Below, piece by piece: positions 34,748-43,540 of a stretch of DNA of 64,000 nucleotides. The notes beneath the pieces were generated by a model. The model saw only the letters and a program-made list of their open reading frames with translations, was not told where the DNA came from and searched no databases. The position numbers and the translations under genes are program-made. Each line of letters opens with the position of its first letter. The stretch's first letter is position 1. Origin of the DNA: Streptomyces sp. DT2A-34 (lineage in GTDB: Bacteria > Actinomycetota > Actinomycetes > Streptomycetales > Streptomycetaceae); the NCBI RefSeq assembly GCF_030499515.1, contig NZ_JASTWJ010000001.1:2170001-2234000 (forward strand). The letters are read 5' to 3'.

Positions 34748-34854
34748 CTCGTAAGCTGTATCGGCCGCCCACGCGCCTTACTGAGTCGCCCTGAGCCGCC
34801 CCGAGTTGCCCCACCCGCCGCAGTCCCGCCCCTTCCGCCTGACCGGAGACCCTC

Positions 34855-36093
34855 GTGCCGAGCCCCTACCGCGCCCTGTTCGCCGCCCCCGGCACCAAGG
34901 GCTTCACCGCCGCGGGCTTCCTCGGCCGGATGCCGCTGTCGATGATGGGCATCGGCGTGGTCACGATGGTCTCCCAGCTGACCGGGCGCTACGGCCTCGC
35001 CGGCGCCCTGTCGGCCACGATCGCGCTCGCCGCGGCGGTGGCGGGCCCGCAGGTCTCACGGCTGGTCGACCAGTACGGGCAACGGCGGGTGCTGCGCCCG
35101 GCGACGCTGATCTCGCTCGTGGCGGGGGCCGGGCTGCTGTTCGCCGCGCACTACGGCTGGCCGGACTGGGTGCTGTTCGTGGCCTGCGTCGGCATCGGCT
35201 GCGTGCCCAGCGTCGGGGCGATGACCCGCGCCCGCTGGGCCGCGCTGTACCGGGAGACGCCACAGCTGCACACCGCGTACTCCTTCGAGTCCGTGATCGA
35301 CGAGGTGTGTTTCATCTTCGGGCCGATCATCTCCATCGGCCTGTCCACGGCGTGGTTCCCCGAGGCGGGGCCGCTGCTCGCCGGATGCTTCCTGGCCGTC
35401 GGCGTCTTCTGGCTGACCGCCCAGCGGGCCACCGAGCCCGCGCCGCATCCGCGCGAGAAACGGGGTGTCAGCTCGGCCCTGCGCGCCCCGGGGCTGCAGG
35501 TCCTGGTGGCCACCTTCGTGGCGACCGGAGCGATCTTCGGGTCCGTCGACGTGGTCACGGTGGCCTTCGCGGACGAGCAGGGGCACAAGGGCGCCGCGAG
35601 CGTGGTCCTCGCGCTGTACGCGGCGGGCTCCTGCGCGGCGGGGCTGGTCTTCGGGCTGTTGCGCTTCAAGGGGGCGCCCGAACCTCGCTGGCTGCTGGGC
35701 ATATGCGCGATGGCCGTGAGTATGATCCCCCTCCTACTGGTCGGAAACTTGCCGTTTCTGGCCGTGGCGCTCTTCGTCTCGGGCATGGCGGTCGCTCCCA
35801 CGATGATCACCACCATGTCCCTGATCGAAGAGCACGTACCACGCGCGCAACTGACCGAGGGCATGACCTGGGTGAGCACCGGGCTCGCGGTCGGGGTCGC
35901 GCTCGGCTCCTCCGCGGCCGGCTGGGTGATCGACGCGGCCGGTGCGGACGCCGGGTACGGGGTTCCGGCGGTGTCCGGGGCCGTCGCGGTCACGGTCGGT
36001 TTCCTGGGGTACCGCCGGCTCAGCAGGCCGGCTCCGCGTCGGGGAGGCACCGTTGAGCAGCACAGCGAGCGGCAGGAACGGCACGTGGCGTAA
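34855..36093 (+). CDS. MFS transporter
   Basis: 412 residues from GTG with GGAG 7 bases upstream. About 12 membrane helices fill the protein, with a basic loop between helices 6 and 7 (PHPREKRGVSS) and a Gly/Ala-rich second half. It has the MFS signature-like region around GRYGLAGALSATIALAAAVAGPQVSRLVDQYGQRRVL, a form of GxLaDrxGrr. Substrate is unknown; related Streptomyces proteins are annotated as MFS exporters. The 3' end overlaps the next gene by about 41 bases. It is divergent from hemH and shares the iron box gap. Confidence 0.85.
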   Translation: MPSPYRALFAAPGTKGFTAAGFLGRMPLSMMGIGVVTMVSQLTGRYGLAGALSATIALAAAVAGPQVSRLVDQYGQRRVLRPATLISLVAGAGLLFAAHYGWPDWVLFVACVGIGCVPSVGAMTRARWAALYRETPQLHTAYSFESVIDEVCFIFGPIISIGLSTAWFPEAGPLLAGCFLAVGVFWLTAQRATEPAPHPREKRGVSSALRAPGLQVLVATFVATGAIFGSVDVVTVAFADEQGHKGAASVVLALYAAGSCAAGLVFGLLRFKGAPEPRWLLGICAMAVSMIPLLLVGNLPFLAVALFVSGMAVAPTMITTMSLIEEHVPRAQLTEGMTWVSTGLAVGVALGSSAAGWVIDAAGADAGYGVPAVSGAVAVTVGFLGYRRLSRPAPRRGGTVEQHSERQERHVA

Positions 36094-37372
36094 CTGGGGC
36101 GGCAACATCGCCGCCCGCCCCGCGCGGGAGGTCACTCCGGCCTCGGTCGATGAGCTGTCCGCGGCGATACGCCGGGCCGCCGAAGACGGCCTGAAGGTGA
36201 AAGCGGTCGGCAGCGGACACTCGTTCACGTCCATCGCCGCCACCGACGGCGTGTTGATCCGCCCTCAACTGTTGACCGGCATCCGCAACATTGACCGGGA
36301 TGCCATGACTGTCACCGTCGAGGCCGGTACCCCGCTCAAGAGGCTCAACATGGCCCTGGCGCGCGAGGGCCTGTCGCTCACCAACATGGGCGACATCATG
36401 GAGCAGACGGTCTCGGGCGCCACCAGCACCGGCACGCACGGCACAGGCCGCGAGTCGGCCTCGATCGCCGCCCAGATCAAGGGCCTGGAACTGGTCACGG
36501 CCGACGGTTCGGTGCTCAGCTGCTCCGAAAAGGAGAACCCGGAAGTCTTCGCGGCGGCCCGCATCGGCCTCGGCGCCCTGGGCATCGTCACCGCGATCAC
36601 CTTCGCCGTGGAGCCGATCTTCCTGCTCTCCGCACGCGAGGAGCCGATGCCGTTCGACAAGGTCCTGGCCGACTTCGACGAACTGTGGGCGGAGAACGAG
36701 CACTTCGAGTTCTACTGGTTCCCGCACACCGGCAACACCAACACCAAGCGCAACAACCGCAGCGCGGGTCCCGAGAAGCCGGTGCCGCAACTCCAGGGCT
36801 GGTTCGAGGACGAGTTCCTCTCCAACGGCGTCTTCCAGGCGGCCCAGTGGGTCGGCCGTGCGGTACCCGCCGCCGTCCCGGCGATCGCCCAGATCTCCAG
36901 CAAGGCGCTGTCCGCGCGGACCTACACGGACATCCCCTACAAGGTCTTCACATCACCGCGCCGGGTGCGCTTCGTGGAGATGGAGTACGCCGTCCCGCGC
37001 GCGGCCGTCGTCGAGACGCTGCGCGAACTGAAGGCCATGCTCGACCGCTCCGGCCTCAGGGTCAGCTTCCCGGTCGAGGTGCGCACCGCCCCGGCCGACG
37101 ACATCACGCTGTCCACCGCGTCGGGCCGCGACAGCGCGTACATCGCCGTCCACATGGTCAAGGGCACGCCGTACCAGCGGTACTTCAGCGCCGCCGAGCG
37201 CATCTTCACCGCGCACGAGGGGCGGCCGCACTGGGGGAAGGTGCACACGCGGGACGCCGAGTACTTCGCCCAGGTGTACCCGCGCTTCGGTGAGTTCACG
37301 GCGCTGCGGGACCGACTCGATCCGGACCGCCGGTTCCAGAACGACTACTTGCGGCGGGTGTTGGGGGCTTAG
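36053..37372 (+). CDS. FAD-linked oxidase, D-arabinono-1,4-lactone oxidase family
   Basis: 439 residues from TTG (LSSTASGRNGTWRNWGGN). This start was chosen because GGGGAGG lies 5 bases upstream and the family N-terminus WRNWGGN follows directly. Domains: FAD_binding_4 (residues ~20-155) with VGSGHSFTSIAATDG, where the His often carries covalent FAD, and the ALO domain with the C-terminal HWGKVHTRD near 405. It oxidises sugar lactones or alditols with FAD. It overlaps the MFS gene and is probably translated with it. The precise substrate is not determined. Confidence 0.88.
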   Translation: MSSTASGRNGTWRNWGGNIAARPAREVTPASVDELSAAIRRAAEDGLKVKAVGSGHSFTSIAATDGVLIRPQLLTGIRNIDRDAMTVTVEAGTPLKRLNMALAREGLSLTNMGDIMEQTVSGATSTGTHGTGRESASIAAQIKGLELVTADGSVLSCSEKENPEVFAAARIGLGALGIVTAITFAVEPIFLLSAREEPMPFDKVLADFDELWAENEHFEFYWFPHTGNTNTKRNNRSAGPEKPVPQLQGWFEDEFLSNGVFQAAQWVGRAVPAAVPAIAQISSKALSARTYTDIPYKVFTSPRRVRFVEMEYAVPRAAVVETLRELKAMLDRSGLRVSFPVEVRTAPADDITLSTASGRDSAYIAVHMVKGTPYQRYFSAAERIFTAHEGRPHWGKVHTRDAEYFAQVYPRFGEFTALRDRLDPDRRFQNDYLRRVLGA

Positions 37373-37835
37373 TCCGCGATCGGCTCGAGCCACCCTGTCG
37401 GCCAACTGCGCAGCCAGGAGAGGTGCGGGTGAAAGCAATAGTTCCGTTTCCGACGTTTGCGTGAAGTACGCCACGTTCAAGATCGGAGAACCGCTCAACG
37501 GACGGCCGAGTCGCACCCCTTGCCAGAAGTTGAGCGGCGCGCCAATCCACGCACGTGGCCCAAATGGAGTACTGTTGCGAGCCCTGGGTCCGGTCTCCCG
37601 CCAGGGCGTCCGTGGCCTTCAAGGACCGCCGGGAGGGGGCTAGTTGCACAGGGTGACGGAGTTGGTCACTTAGCGTTGCGAACAGGTAACCGTGCCATAA
37701 CGGCGATCCAGGGCCCGTGCCCGACACGCCGGGCAACTCGGCAAGGTTGTGGCAGGCTGCACCCGGGCAGGCCACACTCGACTAGCGGAAGCAGCGACGC
37801 ACGTGACGTCGGCAGGCACCACCCGGGAGGTCCCC
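37373..37835. other. Intergenic region upstream of sepH
   Basis: 463 bp that hold the sepH promoter. A TTGCAC hexamer occurs near 37644, but I cannot place a matching -10 element with proper spacing. No coding sequence with host-like codon pattern is seen, and no hairpin stronger than background. Confidence 0.35.
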
Positions 37836-38879
37836 ATGCCCGAACTGCGTGTCGTGGCCGTCTCAAATGACGGCACACGGCTGGTGCTGAAGGCTGCCGA
37901 CGCAACGGAGTACACGCTTCCGATCGACGAACGCCTGCGCGCCGCCGTGCGCGGCGACCGTCCTCGCCTCGGCCAGATCGAGATCGAGGTGGAGAGCCAT
38001 CTCCGCCCCCGCGACATCCAGGCGCGTATACGCGCTGGTGCGACCGCGGAAGAGGTCGCCCAACTCGCCGGCATCCCCGTCGACCGCGTACGGCGCTTCG
38101 AAGGCCCCGTGCTCGCCGAGCGCGCCTTCATGGCCGAACGGGCCCGCAAGACTCCCGTCCGCCGCCCCGGCGAGAACGCCGCGGGGCCGCAGCTCGGCGA
38201 GGCCGTCCAGGAGCGGCTGCTGCTACGCGGCGCCGACAAGGACACCGTCCAGTGGGACTCGTGGCGCCGCGACGACGGCACCTGGGAAGTGCTGCTGGTC
38301 TACATGGTGGCGGGCGAACCGCACTCGGCGAGCTGGACGTACGACCCGCCCCGGCGGCTCGTACAGGCCGTCGACGAGGAGGCGCGCTCGCTGATCGGCG
38401 AATCCGAGGATCTCGCCGCGCCGGAGCCCAGCTTCCCGTTCGTGCCGCGTATCGCCCGGCTTCCGCGCGAGCGTGGGATGGACCGTGCCCTCGAGGGTGC
38501 GCGGCCGAGCCTGCCGGCCCAGGCCTCCGAGCCTGCCGAGGAGACCACGGAGGAACGGGACTCGCTGACCAGCCTGCTGGAGGCGGTGCCCAGCTTCCGG
38601 GGCGACCTGGTGGTCCCGGAGCGCCCGTCGGAGCCGGACACGGAGGAACCTCCCGCCGAACCGGACGCGGAGGAACCTCCCGCCCCCGCCGCCTCGGCCG
38701 GTGCCGGCTCCGCCTACGCGGACGTCCTCATGCCCCGCTCCGTCGGCAGCCACCGCGACCGCCTCATCGGCGCCACGGACCGCCAAGCCGAAGCGGACGG
38801 TGTCCGCCCCGGTCGCCGGGCCGCCGTCCCGAGCTGGGACGAGATCGTGTTCGGGACACGCAGGAAGAAGCAGGAGTAG
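37836..38879 (+). CDS. sepH: SepH cell division protein (DUF3071)
   Basis: 347 residues, ATG with GGGAGG 6 bases upstream. The N-terminal DUF3071 domain (MPELRVVAVSNDGTRLVLK... to about 170) includes a helix-turn-helix (LRPRDIQARIRAGATAEEVAQLAGIPVDRVRRFEGP). A proline/glutamate-rich disordered linker follows, with a repeated EPPAEPDAEEPPAP block. The conserved C-terminal SVGSHRDRLIG and SWDEIVFGTRRK motifs end the protein. SepH binds FtsZ and stimulates Z-ring assembly in Streptomyces sporulation and vegetative division. Confidence 0.92.
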   Translation: MPELRVVAVSNDGTRLVLKAADATEYTLPIDERLRAAVRGDRPRLGQIEIEVESHLRPRDIQARIRAGATAEEVAQLAGIPVDRVRRFEGPVLAERAFMAERARKTPVRRPGENAAGPQLGEAVQERLLLRGADKDTVQWDSWRRDDGTWEVLLVYMVAGEPHSASWTYDPPRRLVQAVDEEARSLIGESEDLAAPEPSFPFVPRIARLPRERGMDRALEGARPSLPAQASEPAEETTEERDSLTSLLEAVPSFRGDLVVPERPSEPDTEEPPAEPDAEEPPAPAASAGAGSAYADVLMPRSVGSHRDRLIGATDRQAEADGVRPGRRAAVPSWDEIVFGTRRKKQE

Positions 38880-38941
38880 GCAGGCGGGAGTAGGGCAGCA
38901 GGAGCAGTCGGTCGTACGACTGCGCATGCGACCGTACGAGG

Positions 38942-38975
38942 ACGAGGGCCGCGCTGGTTGCAGCGTGGCCCTCGT
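38942..38975. terminator. Terminator between convergent sepH and sulfurtransferase
   Basis: A 15-bp stem (one G.T pair) of ACGAGGGCCGCGCTG with CAGCGTGGCCCTCGT and a 4-base loop, in the 107-bp gap between the two convergent stops. Confidence 0.8.
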
Positions 38976-38986
38976 GCTGCGCCCGC

Positions 38987-39838
38987 CTACTGCGGATCCG
39001 GCCCCACAGCCACCGGCCGCGACGGATCCGACGACCACTCCGACCACGAACCGACATACAGCGCGGCCGGAATACCCGCGACCGCCAGCGCCAGCACCTC
39101 ATGCGCGGCGGAGACGCCCGAGCCGCAGTACACGCCGACCTCCGTGCCCTCGGACGCGCCCAGCGACTTGAAGCGCGCCCCGAGTTCCCCGGCGGACAGG
39201 AAGCGGCCGTCCGCGCCGACGTTCTCGTTCGTGGGGGCGGACACGGCGCCCGGGATGTGGCCGCCGACCGGATCGATCGGCTCGACCTCTCCGCGGTACC
39301 GCTCCCCCGCTCGGGCGTCCAGAAGTACGCCCGACCGAGCGAGCGCCGCGGCGCCGTCGGCGTCGAGAAGGCCCGTCGCCCCCGGCTCCGGCTCGAAGTC
39401 ACCCTCCGTCGGAGTCGGCACCGACGTCTCCAGTGACCTCTGCCAGGTCGGCAACCCGCCGTCGAGGACCCGCACGTCCGGGTGACCTGTCCAGCGCAGC
39501 AGCCACCACGCCCGGGCCGCCGCCCAGCCCTGCCCGCCGTCGTACACGACCACCGGCGCCGACGACGACACGCCCGACCGGCGCATCGCCGCGCCGAATT
39601 CGGCCAAGTCCGGCAGCGGGTGACGGCCGCGCGTACCGGGCGCGGAGGCCAGTTCCCGGTCCAGGTCGACGTAGACCGCGCCCGGGATGTGCCCGGCCTC
39701 GTACGCGGCCCGGCCGTCGAACGGCGGCTCACCGGCCGCCTTGGCCACGGTCAGCTGCCAGCGGACGTCGAGCAGCACCGGCGGGTTCTCGCCCGTCAGT
39801 TCGCTCGCGAGTTCGGATGCGGTGATGATGGCGTTCAT
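38987..39838 (-). CDS. sseA: Sulfurtransferase (thiosulfate/3-mercaptopyruvate)
   Basis: 283 residues. Two rhodanese domains are present: an inactive N-terminal one (VLLDVRWQLTV ... GHIPGAVYVDLD) and a catalytic C-terminal one with the active-site loop YCGSGVSAAH. The CGSG-type loop is that of 3-mercaptopyruvate sulfurtransferases rather than the CRKGVT/A loop of classic thiosulfate rhodaneses. The enzyme transfers sulfane sulfur to cyanide or thiols. ATG MNAIITASELASEL chosen over an upstream GTG/ATG three codons away because the family starts at this position. Confidence 0.9.
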   Translation of the reverse strand: MNAIITASELASELTGENPPVLLDVRWQLTVAKAAGEPPFDGRAAYEAGHIPGAVYVDLDRELASAPGTRGRHPLPDLAEFGAAMRRSGVSSSAPVVVYDGGQGWAAARAWWLLRWTGHPDVRVLDGGLPTWQRSLETSVPTPTEGDFEPEPGATGLLDADGAAALARSGVLLDARAGERYRGEVEPIDPVGGHIPGAVSAPTNENVGADGRFLSAGELGARFKSLGASEGTEVGVYCGSGVSAAHEVLALAVAGIPAALYVGSWSEWSSDPSRPVAVGPDPQ

Positions 39839-40134
39839 GGCCACCATCCTTGCGCACGGGGTGGCCGCATCGCCCGGCTCCGGTTACTCTGCCCGCCGGA
39901 CAGGCTCGATCACGAGGCGTACGGGATCGGGCACATGCTGTACAGCCGATCGACATCCGTCGGCAATCGCACGAAAACGGGCGGTAAATCGCACACCGGG
40001 CATCCTCCGGGCGCCGGCCGTCGTGCGGCGGCGTGCCCGCAGCGCGCGCGGCCACGGGTGGTGCGAGCATCGGCTCGGGGGTCCGGACCACGGACGCGAC
40101 GCGGCCACCACGAGAGGCCGAGGAGAGAGTGACG

Positions 40135-40938
40135 ATGACCGAGGCACGGGGGTCGGCCGGCCCGAACGGCGCGACGCATGCCCGGCACGCGCCCGGCACG
40201 CCCTGCTGGGTGAGCCTGATGGTGCACGGGCTGGCCGCGACCCAGGAGTTCTACGGAGCGCTGTTCGGCTGGGAGTTCCAGCCCGGCCCCCAGCAACTCG
40301 GCCCCTATGCGCGGGCCCTGCTCGACGGCCATGAGGTGGCCGGCATCGGCCAGCTGCCGCCCGACCGCCACCTCCCCATCGCCTGGACGCCCTACCTCGC
40401 CTCGAACGACGTGGACCTGACCGCCGAGACGGTACGGCTGTGCGGCGGCACCGTCGGGGTGGGCCCGCTGGACGCCGGCGAGGCCGGCCGGATGGCGATC
40501 TGCTCCGACCCCGCCGGCGCCGTGTTCGGCATCTGGCAGACGGCGGCCCACCTCGGCACCGCCGTCACGGGCGTGCCCGGCACCCCCGCCTGGAACGAGC
40601 TGCTGACCTTCGAGTCCGTGAACGTCGCCAAGTTCTACGAGAGCATGTTCGCCTACGAGGAGGAGCCTGTGGTCTCCGCCGACCTCGACTACGTCACCCT
40701 GCACATCGACGGCCGCCCGGTCGCCGGCATCCACGGCGTCGGCAACGCCCTGCCCCGCGACCGGGGCCCGCACTGGGTGACGTACTTCGAAGTGGCCGAC
40801 ACGGACGAGGCGCTGGAGCGGATCGTCGACCTCGGCGGCCACGTCCTCAAAGCGGCCCACGACAGCGCCCACGGCCGCGTGGCGACGGCGGCGGACCCGG
40901 AGGGGGCCCGGTTCTCCCTGATCCAGGGTCCGCGCTGA
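40135..40938 (+). CDS. VOC (glyoxalase/bleomycin-resistance) fold protein
   Basis: 267 residues. Two tandem VOC modules (about 22-135 and 150-265), each with the paired beta-alpha-beta repeats: SLMVHGLAATQEFYGALFGWEF and ELLTFESVNVAKFYESMFAYEEE, and a DPAGAVFGIWQ / DPEGARFSLIQG end in each module. This two-module layout is typical of Streptomyces VOC proteins annotated as hydroxylases or resistance proteins; the chemistry is not known here. ATG with GAGGAG 9 bases upstream; an in-frame GTG two codons before is an alternative. Confidence 0.85.
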   Translation: MTEARGSAGPNGATHARHAPGTPCWVSLMVHGLAATQEFYGALFGWEFQPGPQQLGPYARALLDGHEVAGIGQLPPDRHLPIAWTPYLASNDVDLTAETVRLCGGTVGVGPLDAGEAGRMAICSDPAGAVFGIWQTAAHLGTAVTGVPGTPAWNELLTFESVNVAKFYESMFAYEEEPVVSADLDYVTLHIDGRPVAGIHGVGNALPRDRGPHWVTYFEVADTDEALERIVDLGGHVLKAAHDSAHGRVATAADPEGARFSLIQGPR

Positions 40939-41001
40939 CGGCATTCGCGGGTGGTTCGGGGTCGCTTGAGGGCGGCCTGGAGGGCCCGAATGGATCGCGG
41001 C

Positions 41002-41649
41002 TCAGGCCGGCTGCACCGGCAGGACGTCCGGGGACAGCGCCGCCGCATGGGCGCTGGCCGCCGTCATGCGGCGGCGGTGGTGGCGGCGGCACAGGACCTC
41101 GTAGCCGACCGCGTCCGCCTGGTTGACGTCGCCGACGACCACCTGGGCGCCCTCGACGACCATCTCGCCGCCTATCGTGCGGGCGTTGTGCGTGGCGCGG
41201 GCGCCGCACCAGCACAGGGCCTCGACCTGGAGCACCTCGACCCGGTCGGCCAGTTCCACCAGGCGCTGCGAGCCGGGGAACAGCTTGCTGCGGAAGTCGG
41301 TCGTGATGCCGAAGGCGTAGACGTCCAGGCCCAGGTCGTCGACCACGCGCGCGAGTTGGTCGATCTGGTTCGGTGCGAGGAACTGGGCCTCGTCGGCGAT
41401 GACGTAGTCCGCGCGGCCGCCCTGGGAGAGGCGGTCGACGAGGTACGCGTACAGGTCCGTGCCGTCCTCGACCTCCACCGCGTTCGTGACCAGACCGAGC
41501 CGGGAGGACAGCTTGCCCTCGCCCGCGCGGTCGTCACGCGTGAAGATCACGCCCTGCAGACCACGCGCCGAACGGTTGTGCTCGATCTGGAGAGCCAGCG
41601 TCGACTTCCCGCAGTCCATCGTTCCGGAGAAGAACACCAGCTCGGGCAT
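41002..41649 (-). CDS. tdk: Thymidine kinase (type II)
   Basis: 215 residues. Walker A GTMDCGKST (9-17), the lid/active-site region DYVIADEAQFLAPNQ (~82-96), and the zinc-site Cys CWCGARATHNAR (~147-158) with later C in VLCRRHH. It phosphorylates thymidine to dTMP in the salvage pathway. The C-terminus extends beyond the usual Cys/His site by about 25 residues (AAALSPDVLPVQPA). Predicted cytosolic. No near operon partner; the gene starts 56 bases after the stop of the phosphodiesterase gene. Confidence 0.92.
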   Translation of the reverse strand: MPELVFFSGTMDCGKSTLALQIEHNRSARGLQGVIFTRDDRAGEGKLSSRLGLVTNAVEVEDGTDLYAYLVDRLSQGGRADYVIADEAQFLAPNQIDQLARVVDDLGLDVYAFGITTDFRSKLFPGSQRLVELADRVEVLQVEALCWCGARATHNARTIGGEMVVEGAQVVVGDVNQADAVGYEVLCRRHHRRRMTAASAHAAALSPDVLPVQPA

Positions 41650-41705
41650 GTGGAGTTGAGCACCTTTCGGCGGAGAGTGCGGTCTACGGGAGCGCTACGA
41701 GGGTT

Positions 41706-42899
41706 TCAGGAGCGTACTTCGAGCAGAGGGACCAACTGCTCGGCGGGGGTCATCGAACCGTGGTTGCCGACCATCGCCGACTCCTTCGGCTCCCGCTCGG
41801 ACGCGATGATCAGGACGTCGTCCCGCGCGGCCGCGACCACGTCGCCGATGCGGTCGTACACCCGCTCGTCGATCTGCGGCCCGAACCAGCCCGCCGCGAT
41901 CGCCTCGTCCCGGGAGGCCACCCAGAACTGTTCGCCCAGCACCTCGCGCCAGCAGGTCAGGACGTCGTTCGCGGCGCCGGGCACCGCGTAGACGTGCCGC
42001 GCCCGGCCCTCGCCGCCCAGCAGGGCGACACCGGCACGCAGTTCCCAGTCCTCGTCGAAGTCGATGCGGTGCTGCTCGTCGAAGGGCACGTCGATCATGC
42101 CGTGGTCGGCGGTGACGTAGAGCGCGCTGCGCGGCGGCAGCTGCTCGGCGAGGCGCTGGGCGAGCCGGTCGACGTACATGAGCTGGCCGCGCCACGTGTC
42201 CGAGTCGACGCCGAAGCGGTGACCGGCGCCGTCCAGCTCGGCGTAGTACGTGTAGATCAAGGAGCGGTCGCCTGCGGCCAGTTGCTGGGCGGCGAGGTCC
42301 ATGCGCTCCTCGCCGGTCAGCCGCCCGTGGAACGTTCCGCCGCTGAGCGCGACCTTGGTCAGCGGGGTGTTCTCGAAGGTGGGCGACGACACCTGGGCCG
42401 CGTGCACGCCCGCCTGGTGCGCCAGCTGGAAGACCGTGGGATACGGCTGCCAGACACGCGGTGACGTCCACGGGTTCCAGCGCAGCTGGTTCATCAGCTC
42501 GCCGGTCTCGGGGTTGCGCACGGTGTACCCGGGCAGGCCGTGCGCGCCCGGCGGCAGGCCGGTGCCGACCGAGGCGAGGGAGGTCGCGGTGGTCGCCGGG
42601 TAGCCGGCGGTGATCGGGCGTCCGGTGCCGCCGCGCGAACTGCTCAGGAGCGAGGTCAGGAACGGCGCCTCGTCGGGGTGCGCCTTGAGCTGCTCCCAGC
42701 CGAGTCCGTCCACCAGGAACACGCAGTTGCGGTCGGTGGCGGTCAGCTCGGGGATCGTCGCGGTCATCTCCGGTACGGCCATGCCGGCGGCCAGCGTGGG
42801 CAGCAGATCGGCGAGCGAGCCGCTGCCGTACTGGGGGGCGGGCGCGGAGTCGACGGCGAGGGGTTCCGGGTGGGAGTCCCAGGTGGTGGGCTGGATCAT
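41706..42899 (-). CDS. Nucleotide pyrophosphatase/phosphodiesterase (NPP-type)
   Basis: 397 residues. The alkaline-phosphatase fold is shown by the first metal Asp VFLVDGLGWEQL (~61), the Thr nucleophile in GYPATTATSLASVGTGLPPG (~101), and the later Asp/His ligands in TADHGMIDVPFDEQHR (~270) and VGNHGSM (~380). Enzymes of this fold hydrolyse phosphodiester or pyrophosphate bonds. No signal peptide is seen, so it is probably cytosolic. The ATG is 1 base after the DUF5998 stop (TGAGATG), so the two are translationally coupled. Confidence 0.88.
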   Translation of the reverse strand: MIQPTTWDSHPEPLAVDSAPAPQYGSGSLADLLPTLAAGMAVPEMTATIPELTATDRNCVFLVDGLGWEQLKAHPDEAPFLTSLLSSSRGGTGRPITAGYPATTATSLASVGTGLPPGAHGLPGYTVRNPETGELMNQLRWNPWTSPRVWQPYPTVFQLAHQAGVHAAQVSSPTFENTPLTKVALSGGTFHGRLTGEERMDLAAQQLAAGDRSLIYTYYAELDGAGHRFGVDSDTWRGQLMYVDRLAQRLAEQLPPRSALYVTADHGMIDVPFDEQHRIDFDEDWELRAGVALLGGEGRARHVYAVPGAANDVLTCWREVLGEQFWVASRDEAIAAGWFGPQIDERVYDRIGDVVAAARDDVLIIASEREPKESAMVGNHGSMTPAEQLVPLLEVRS

Positions 42900-42900
42900 C

Positions 42901-43488
42901 TCAGTGCGCGACGTCCGCCGTCGCCTCGGAGAGCGACTGCGCGAAGGCGAGCGCCTGGCGCACCGTCTCCGGGCCGTCACCGGCCTCGCTGACCCGCAGG
43001 CTGAGGTCGTCCGCCGTCGAGTTGCCCGTGTAGCCGTGGTCGGCCTCGCAGTTGGGGTCGCCGCAAGCAGCCGGCTCCAGGTCGATACGGGAGACGGCGC
43101 CCCAGCCGATGGTCAGCACGACCTCGCGGGGCAGCGTGCCCGGCTGGTACTGCTCCGGATTGGCGACCACCCGGCTGACCACGACCGATGAGATCCGGCC
43201 GAGCTTCACGGACTCCGTGGACGTCGTGGCGTACGGCGTCGGGGAGGTGCCCTCGGCGGCCTGTTCGTCGGTGTGGCTGACGATGAAGCGGTTGCCGGTG
43301 AGGACGAGCACGGTCACGTGCCGCCGCACCTCGTTCTGGTCGAACGTCGTCTCCTGATGGACCAGGTACGACCGGATGGGCTCGCCGCCCACAGCGGCCT
43401 CCACCGCCTCGGCCACGAGGGCCGGGTAGTAGCCGCTGCGCTCGATCGCCGCACGCAGCCCCTGGGTCGTCGTACTGGTCTTGGCCAT
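42901..43488 (-). CDS. DUF5998 family protein
   Basis: 195 residues beginning MAKTSTTTQGLRAAIERSGYYPALVAEAVEAAV. It matches the actinobacterial DUF5998 family: mixed alpha/beta with DLEPAACGDPNCEADHGYTGN containing a Cys/His patch (C-x-D-P-N-C-x-x-D-H) near 140. Function unknown. An upstream in-frame start 8 codons earlier is possible but has weaker spacing. It is coupled to the downstream phosphodiesterase gene. Confidence 0.85.
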   Translation of the reverse strand: MAKTSTTTQGLRAAIERSGYYPALVAEAVEAAVGGEPIRSYLVHQETTFDQNEVRRHVTVLVLTGNRFIVSHTDEQAAEGTSPTPYATTSTESVKLGRISSVVVSRVVANPEQYQPGTLPREVVLTIGWGAVSRIDLEPAACGDPNCEADHGYTGNSTADDLSLRVSEAGDGPETVRQALAFAQSLSEATADVAH

Positions 43489-43540
43489 GACGCCCATCCT
43501 ACGGGGGCCCACTGACTGCGAGGCACCGCTCGCCGCGGTC